Shown here: positions 37,072-40,091 of the stretch, piece by piece
How the letters are laid out: each line of letters starts with the position of its first letter
How positions within the stretch are numbered: position 1 is the stretch's first letter
Assembly (NCBI RefSeq): GCF_002934325.1
Contig: NZ_PTIV01000032.1
Location: 1 to 40,091 of the forward strand
Reading direction: 5' to 3'
Length of the DNA stretch: 40,091 nucleotides
Origin: Marinobacter persicus
GTDB lineage: Bacteria; Pseudomonadota; Gammaproteobacteria; Pseudomonadales; Oleiphilaceae
Position numbers and translations under genes: made by a program
The notes under the pieces: generated by a model
Databases searched by the model: none
What the model was told of the DNA's origin: nothing
The model's input: the letters and a program-made list of their open reading frames with translations, nothing else

Positions 37072-38207
37072 TACATTCTTCCCCGGATCGTAGTGGTACT
37101 GACAGATACAATCCGCACTCGCCTGTCCCCGTTATTGCCTTGTGCAACTTCACTTCCGAGCATGGCAAAAGTACGGCTGTTTTCCTCTTCAAGGACTTCA
37201 TCCTGGCTTCGGGTCATTACTGAGAATCGTATGCTTGCCACGGAACCCCAATCGTCAACTTCATCGGCTGGCAAGTAAGTGTCCGCTGCACTGGTGCCAT
37301 TGGTGTTGACGCCGTAGAGAATCTGCAGGGTTTCGACGCCAGAGACCAGTTCCTGGGGTGGCTGTAGCGGGGTCATCAACCTCCGAAAAAGGGCGGGCTC
37401 GCCGTTTGTTCCTTTACCAATGTAGTAGGCCATGGCGGTGAACTCGTAGACTCTGGTTTCAGGCTCATAGGCAAGATTGAAGTTATGTCCGTCGTTGCCG
37501 GGGGTGATATTGCCGCCGGCCATTGTAAGCGCACTGGAATTCGCATTGTTACTTTTCTGAAACAACTCGCCTTCAGAGCAGTCCCCTAGCGTCGCAAGAA
37601 CAACCCTGTTTACTGGAATGCCTGAGTTGTCCTCGAGATTGATGCTGTTCCCATTCTGGGGGTTGGCTGCTTTGACCGGCACGGTGAGCGGAGTAAGCGC
37701 GTTAACAATAATCACGTCCGAGTTTGTCACCACGGACCCCTTCAGGTCTGCCGGCAGCGCCGCTCCCGCTGAACCAGACTTCCAATTTCCCGTCGCAGGT
37801 GTGGAAAGAGTGCCAGCCAATGTGATGGTGTCGCCTGGACCAGTATTACTGTACTCCCACCCCCGCACGGCCTGGGTTAATAGCACAGGGAGGTTTCCCT
37901 TGAGGCGGTTATCAACGACCTGGTCCAACGGCCTGCCCATTTCTGCCAGGCAGCCGAAGCTGCCGGCGGAGCGGAAGTCCGGCATCAGGACCGAAGATAC
38001 AAAACGTGTGCTTTCCTGAGCATGAGCAAGGCCCTGGGTCTGGCGGTAGGTTTGGTTTCCGCTCAGATAAATCTGCGTGACACCAAGCGTTAGCAAAAGT
38101 CCAAGCGCTAAGGCAATTATCAGCTCAACCAAAGAAAGCCCGGTCTGCCTTACTGGAGGAAAACCTCTCGAAACTTTGGCGATATCGTTATCCGTTTGGG
38201 TCATCAA
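37071..38207 (-). CDS. pilW: Minor pseudopilin PilW
   Basis: The 378-residue prepilin-like protein is cleaved after Gly23 (QTG/LSLVELIIALALG), with Glu at mature position 5. The large C-terminal domain is typical of PilW, which pairs with PilX under PilY1. The family segment LAHAQESTRFVSSVLMPDFR and a Cys pair (FGCLAEMG...GDCSEGE) are seen. It overlaps pilV by four bases and pilX by one, so the three are translationally coupled. Confidence 0.92.
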   Translation of the reverse strand: MMTQTDNDIAKVSRGFPPVRQTGLSLVELIIALALGLLLTLGVTQIYLSGNQTYRQTQGLAHAQESTRFVSSVLMPDFRSAGSFGCLAEMGRPLDQVVDNRLKGNLPVLLTQAVRGWEYSNTGPGDTITLAGTLSTPATGNWKSGSAGAALPADLKGSVVTNSDVIIVNALTPLTVPVKAANPQNGNSINLEDNSGIPVNRVVLATLGDCSEGELFQKSNNANSSALTMAGGNITPGNDGHNFNLAYEPETRVYEFTAMAYYIGKGTNGEPALFRRLMTPLQPPQELVSGVETLQILYGVNTNGTSAADTYLPADEVDDWGSVASIRFSVMTRSQDEVLEEENSRTFAMLGSEVAQGNNGDRRVRIVSVSTTTIRGRM

Positions 38208-38698
38208 ATCTGTGTCCTCACAACAACGGGCTGCATCGTTTGATCGTCCTGGTCCCAGTCGATTGTCACGGTTACGGTGTTACCATTAACCGCAACTGTT
38301 CGCTGGGCAGCAGGTAACAGGCAGGCAAGGCTGTTCTCCCAGCTTGCAATGTCGTTTGCCGCAACGCTCGCGTTTGCCGGCACAAAAGAGGTATCGCAGG
38401 CACCATTGTCAGCACCCTGAGCGTTGCCGGAAGCCAACGCGTAAGCGGCTGGATTGTCGGGGTTGGCGCGGATTCGATCGAGAAGGTCTTCTGCGAGCAG
38501 AACAGCCTGGCTTCGGTTCTGTGATTGGGAGTTCATCTGTAGGGATACTACTTGAGTGGAAGCAACGCCCAGTATGCCGATTCCCAGCACTAGCACGGTC
38601 ACAAGGATCTCGATCAATCCGAGACCATACTGCTTGGTTATCCCAGAGCCTGACTCAGGCTTGGGTGGAGTAAAAACCTGTCTGTGACTCATGGGCAT
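38204..38698 (-). CDS. pilV: Minor pseudopilin PilV
   Basis: The 164-residue protein is cleaved after Gly25 (KQYG/LGLIEILVTVLVLGIG), with Glu30 at mature position 5. The PilV signature QSQNRSQAVLLAEDLLDRIRANP follows the helix. Two cysteines (GACDTS, LACLLP) probably form a disulfide. Alternative starts at Met1 or Met3. Its 5' end overlaps fimU by 10 bases. Confidence 0.92.
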   Translation of the reverse strand: MPMSHRQVFTPPKPESGSGITKQYGLGLIEILVTVLVLGIGILGVASTQVVSLQMNSQSQNRSQAVLLAEDLLDRIRANPDNPAAYALASGNAQGADNGACDTSFVPANASVAANDIASWENSLACLLPAAQRTVAVNGNTVTVTIDWDQDDQTMQPVVVRTQI

Positions 38699-39171
38699 AC
38701 TCCTTCACTTACTGCAACTCTACCGACTGGGCTTACACAAACTCTCTGGGTGGGTGCCCCACTGCTGCCCGTCTGTGCTGTGATCGTAAAGCTCTCGGGT
38801 TGCTGAGAAACTAGAAATCCGCGGCGATCAAAAACGAGGTCGCCAGACGTTTCGGTGAAGGTGAGGTTTCCGGGCGGCTCGAATCTGCGAATCTGGTTAT
38901 TGGCGCAACTGCTGTCGGCGTCGCCCTCATGAACGCACCAACCACTTTGGAGGCCACCGTCAGAGCTGAATGTCACCGTCGTTCCTCGCTTGATTGCTTC
39001 TGCTCTGGCCAGTTTTATCGATGAAACTAGAAGATTGCTGCCTGAGACCAGCCGGTTACTCTCTATTAGATTGCCGAAACCCGGCAATGCAAAAGAAGCA
39101 ATGATCGCAAGGATTACGATTGTTATGAGCAGCTCTATTAATGTGAAGCCTGCAGGTTTTCGCGACACCAT
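38689..39171 (-). CDS. fimU: Minor pseudopilin FimU (GspH/FimT family)
   Basis: The 160-residue protein has a short leader (MVSRKPAG) and cleaved FTLIELLITIVILAIIASFA. A GspH-type domain follows (SIKLARAEAIKRGTTVTFSS). The C-terminal Cys loop reads VCVSPVGRVAVSEGVCP. It is immediately upstream of pilV, the position of fimU in Pseudomonas, where it links PilVWX to PilE. FimT remains an alternative name. The 144-base gap upstream probably holds its promoter, but no clear -35/-10 pair was found. Confidence 0.85.
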   Translation of the reverse strand: MVSRKPAGFTLIELLITIVILAIIASFALPGFGNLIESNRLVSGSNLLVSSIKLARAEAIKRGTTVTFSSDGGLQSGWCVHEGDADSSCANNQIRRFEPPGNLTFTETSGDLVFDRRGFLVSQQPESFTITAQTGSSGAPTQRVCVSPVGRVAVSEGVCP

Positions 39172-39315
39172 GATGCACCTTGTAGAAAAGCTATATCATA
39201 ATGAAAGCAGACAAGAGCGACGACCGCATCTTGAATTCGATGAACGGTTCTAAACTCGGAGTGAACGGCAATATGAATATTGTTTTGTGACTCATAGCAC
39301 ACTGCCACGGCCCGT

Positions 39316-39888
39316 TTATGGTGTTGAAGGGCAGGAAATTTGGGTGCCCCATGGAAGGGTCATTTCTCCGTTGTGGTCCTTATCATGGAGAGTTCGAAGG
39401 CGTCCTCCGATGTTCAATGCTAGATAGCTCATTTTCGTTTGTTTATCACCGCCCGAACAGGCAATAAGGCTTCCCATGGTTCCATGACTCATGCCATCTG
39501 CTGAAAACTGGAAGTAGCCCCGCCCCGCTGTTCTTGAGGTTAATACAGAGTCGGGTGAGGAGAGTGAGATGGTTTTAAATATCCCGGAGTTATCAGGCCT
39601 TTTGTCGTTGTTCTTGTCCGCGAAAATCGATATAGGCTGATTCCACTTGTCGATACACCGAAGATGCCGGGATAGTGGACAGATGGTCGTCAGTGTTTTC
39701 TGATGCACGGCGTGGAACCTGGCTGCCGAGAAAAGTCTATGAGTGTTATTCACCAGGTTAATATGGCGAGTCGAGGCGATGATGCCCGTCCATGAAGTGG
39801 TTGCTAGGCTCGCAATGACAGAAATAAGGGCAAGCGTTAAAGTGAGTTCAATCAGGGTAAGGCCCCTGGCCTTTCTCAGGTGATACAT
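39316..39888 (-). CDS. fimT: Pseudopilin FimT-like, with a GRxR motif
   Basis: The 190-residue protein has leader MYHLRKARG and cleaved LTLIELTLTLALISVIASLA. A GspH domain follows. It has four cysteines (Cys70, Cys78, Cys144, Cys187) and GRLR at residues 162-165. A GRxR motif at this place characterises FimT proteins that bind DNA during natural transformation. A very strong AAGGAGG Shine-Dalgarno precedes the start. It is the first gene of the cluster and is separated from fimU by 144 bases, so it may be transcribed on its own. Confidence 0.82.
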   Translation of the reverse strand: MYHLRKARGLTLIELTLTLALISVIASLATTSWTGIIASTRHINLVNNTHRLFSAARFHAVHQKTLTTICPLSRHLRCIDKWNQPISIFADKNNDKRPDNSGIFKTISLSSPDSVLTSRTAGRGYFQFSADGMSHGTMGSLIACSGGDKQTKMSYLALNIGGRLRTLHDKDHNGEMTLPWGTQISCPSTP

Positions 39889-39923
39889 ACAACCTCCTTG
39901 TCGGATAAATAATGCCAGCGCGG

Positions 39924-39938
39924 GTCACATCCTGTGAC
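39924..39938. promoter_or_regulatory. 15-bp palindrome upstream of fimT, possible operator
   Basis: GTCACA-TCC-TGTGAC is a perfect palindrome 35 bases upstream of the fimT start, within the probable promoter. The half-site order is the reverse of a CRP/Vfr site, so the protein that would bind it is unknown. Confidence 0.35.
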
Positions 39939-40031
39939 TAGGCGTTATTTGGTCTGTTGAAAACTAATCGGCGTCAGGAAAAAGCTCCGACTGATTGTTA
40001 CTAATGGGTGCAAAAGTAAGCGAACATCATT

Positions 40032-40072
40032 TATAATGTAGGTATTATTCGTCAACTTTATCGGATACCTAC
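40032..40072 (+). promoter_or_regulatory. Candidate promoter and hairpin of a gene beginning at the right edge
   Basis: A perfect TATAAT (40032-40037) is followed by the inverted repeat GTAGGTAT (40038-40045) / ATACCTAC (40065-40072). An ATG lies at 40077, reading M-R-H-D-D to the window end. The gene is too truncated to identify. Confidence 0.35.
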
Positions 40073-40091
40073 ACTCATGCGCCATGATGAC

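Noticed and set aside
39924..39938. CRP/Vfr site upstream of fimT
   Set aside because: The half-sites are in the opposite order (TCACA before TGTGA) and the spacing is wrong for CRP.

Overview
The window reads as a chromosomal segment of a marine gammaproteobacterium, most likely Marinobacter or a close relative. This rests on gene content and order only: nrdR-ribD-ribBA-ribH-nusB-thiL-pgpA, ribF-ileS-lspA-fkpB-ispH, and a Pseudomonas-type minor-pilin cluster next to ispH. No tRNA, rRNA, CRISPR array or complete insertion sequence was seen.

Region 1 (1-4420) is accessory DNA. It holds a DUF2235 (Tle1-like) putative type VI secretion lipase effector whose 5' end is uncertain. This is followed by a C-terminal remnant of a membrane-active VasX/BTH_I2691-like toxin and by a membrane protein gene split by one in-frame TAA. 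A 261-bp MITE-like element with 31-bp perfect terminal inverted repeats and CTAG on both sides closes the region.

Region 2 (4421-19535) is mostly core metabolism. It contains hemE, a PilZ protein, radA-ettA (minus strand), glyA, and a tightly packed nrdR-ribD-ribBX-ribH-nusB-thiL-pgpA run with overlapping starts and stops. The riboflavin synthase gene expected in that run is absent, and the RibA-like half of RibBX lacks the zinc cysteines of GTP cyclohydrolase II. A DUF6316 gene, a DUF2057 lipoprotein gene, and a divergent LysR/glutathionyl-hydroquinone reductase pair (YhaJ/YqjG-like) follow.

Region 3 (19536-32189) carries ispB, rplU-rpmA-obg-proB, rpsT (minus), murJ, and ribF-ileS-lspA-fkpB-ispH. 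These genes serve quinone side-chain synthesis, ribosome assembly, proline synthesis, lipid II flipping, flavin cofactor synthesis, lipoprotein maturation and isoprenoid synthesis.

Region 4 (32190-40091) is a minus-strand type IV pilus cluster, transcribed fimT, fimU, pilV, pilW, pilX, pilY1, pilY2-like, pilE. It encodes the minor pseudopilins and the tip adhesin PilY1 that prime pilus assembly. It looks more AT-rich than the housekeeping genes.

Two families of non-coding structure stand out. One is a palindrome family built from ACGAAA/ACGGAA units, at 9205-9389 (two nested copies) and 18299-18395, each ending just upstream of a start codon (ettA and the yqjG-like gene). The other is a pair of elements at 19415-19528 and 31107-31202. 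They share a nearly identical 26-nt core and a capped mini-hairpin inside a long stem, and the stem arms differ between copies by four compensatory base-pair changes plus G-U-compatible changes. This is the best candidate here for an undescribed structured RNA or hairpin-DNA family.
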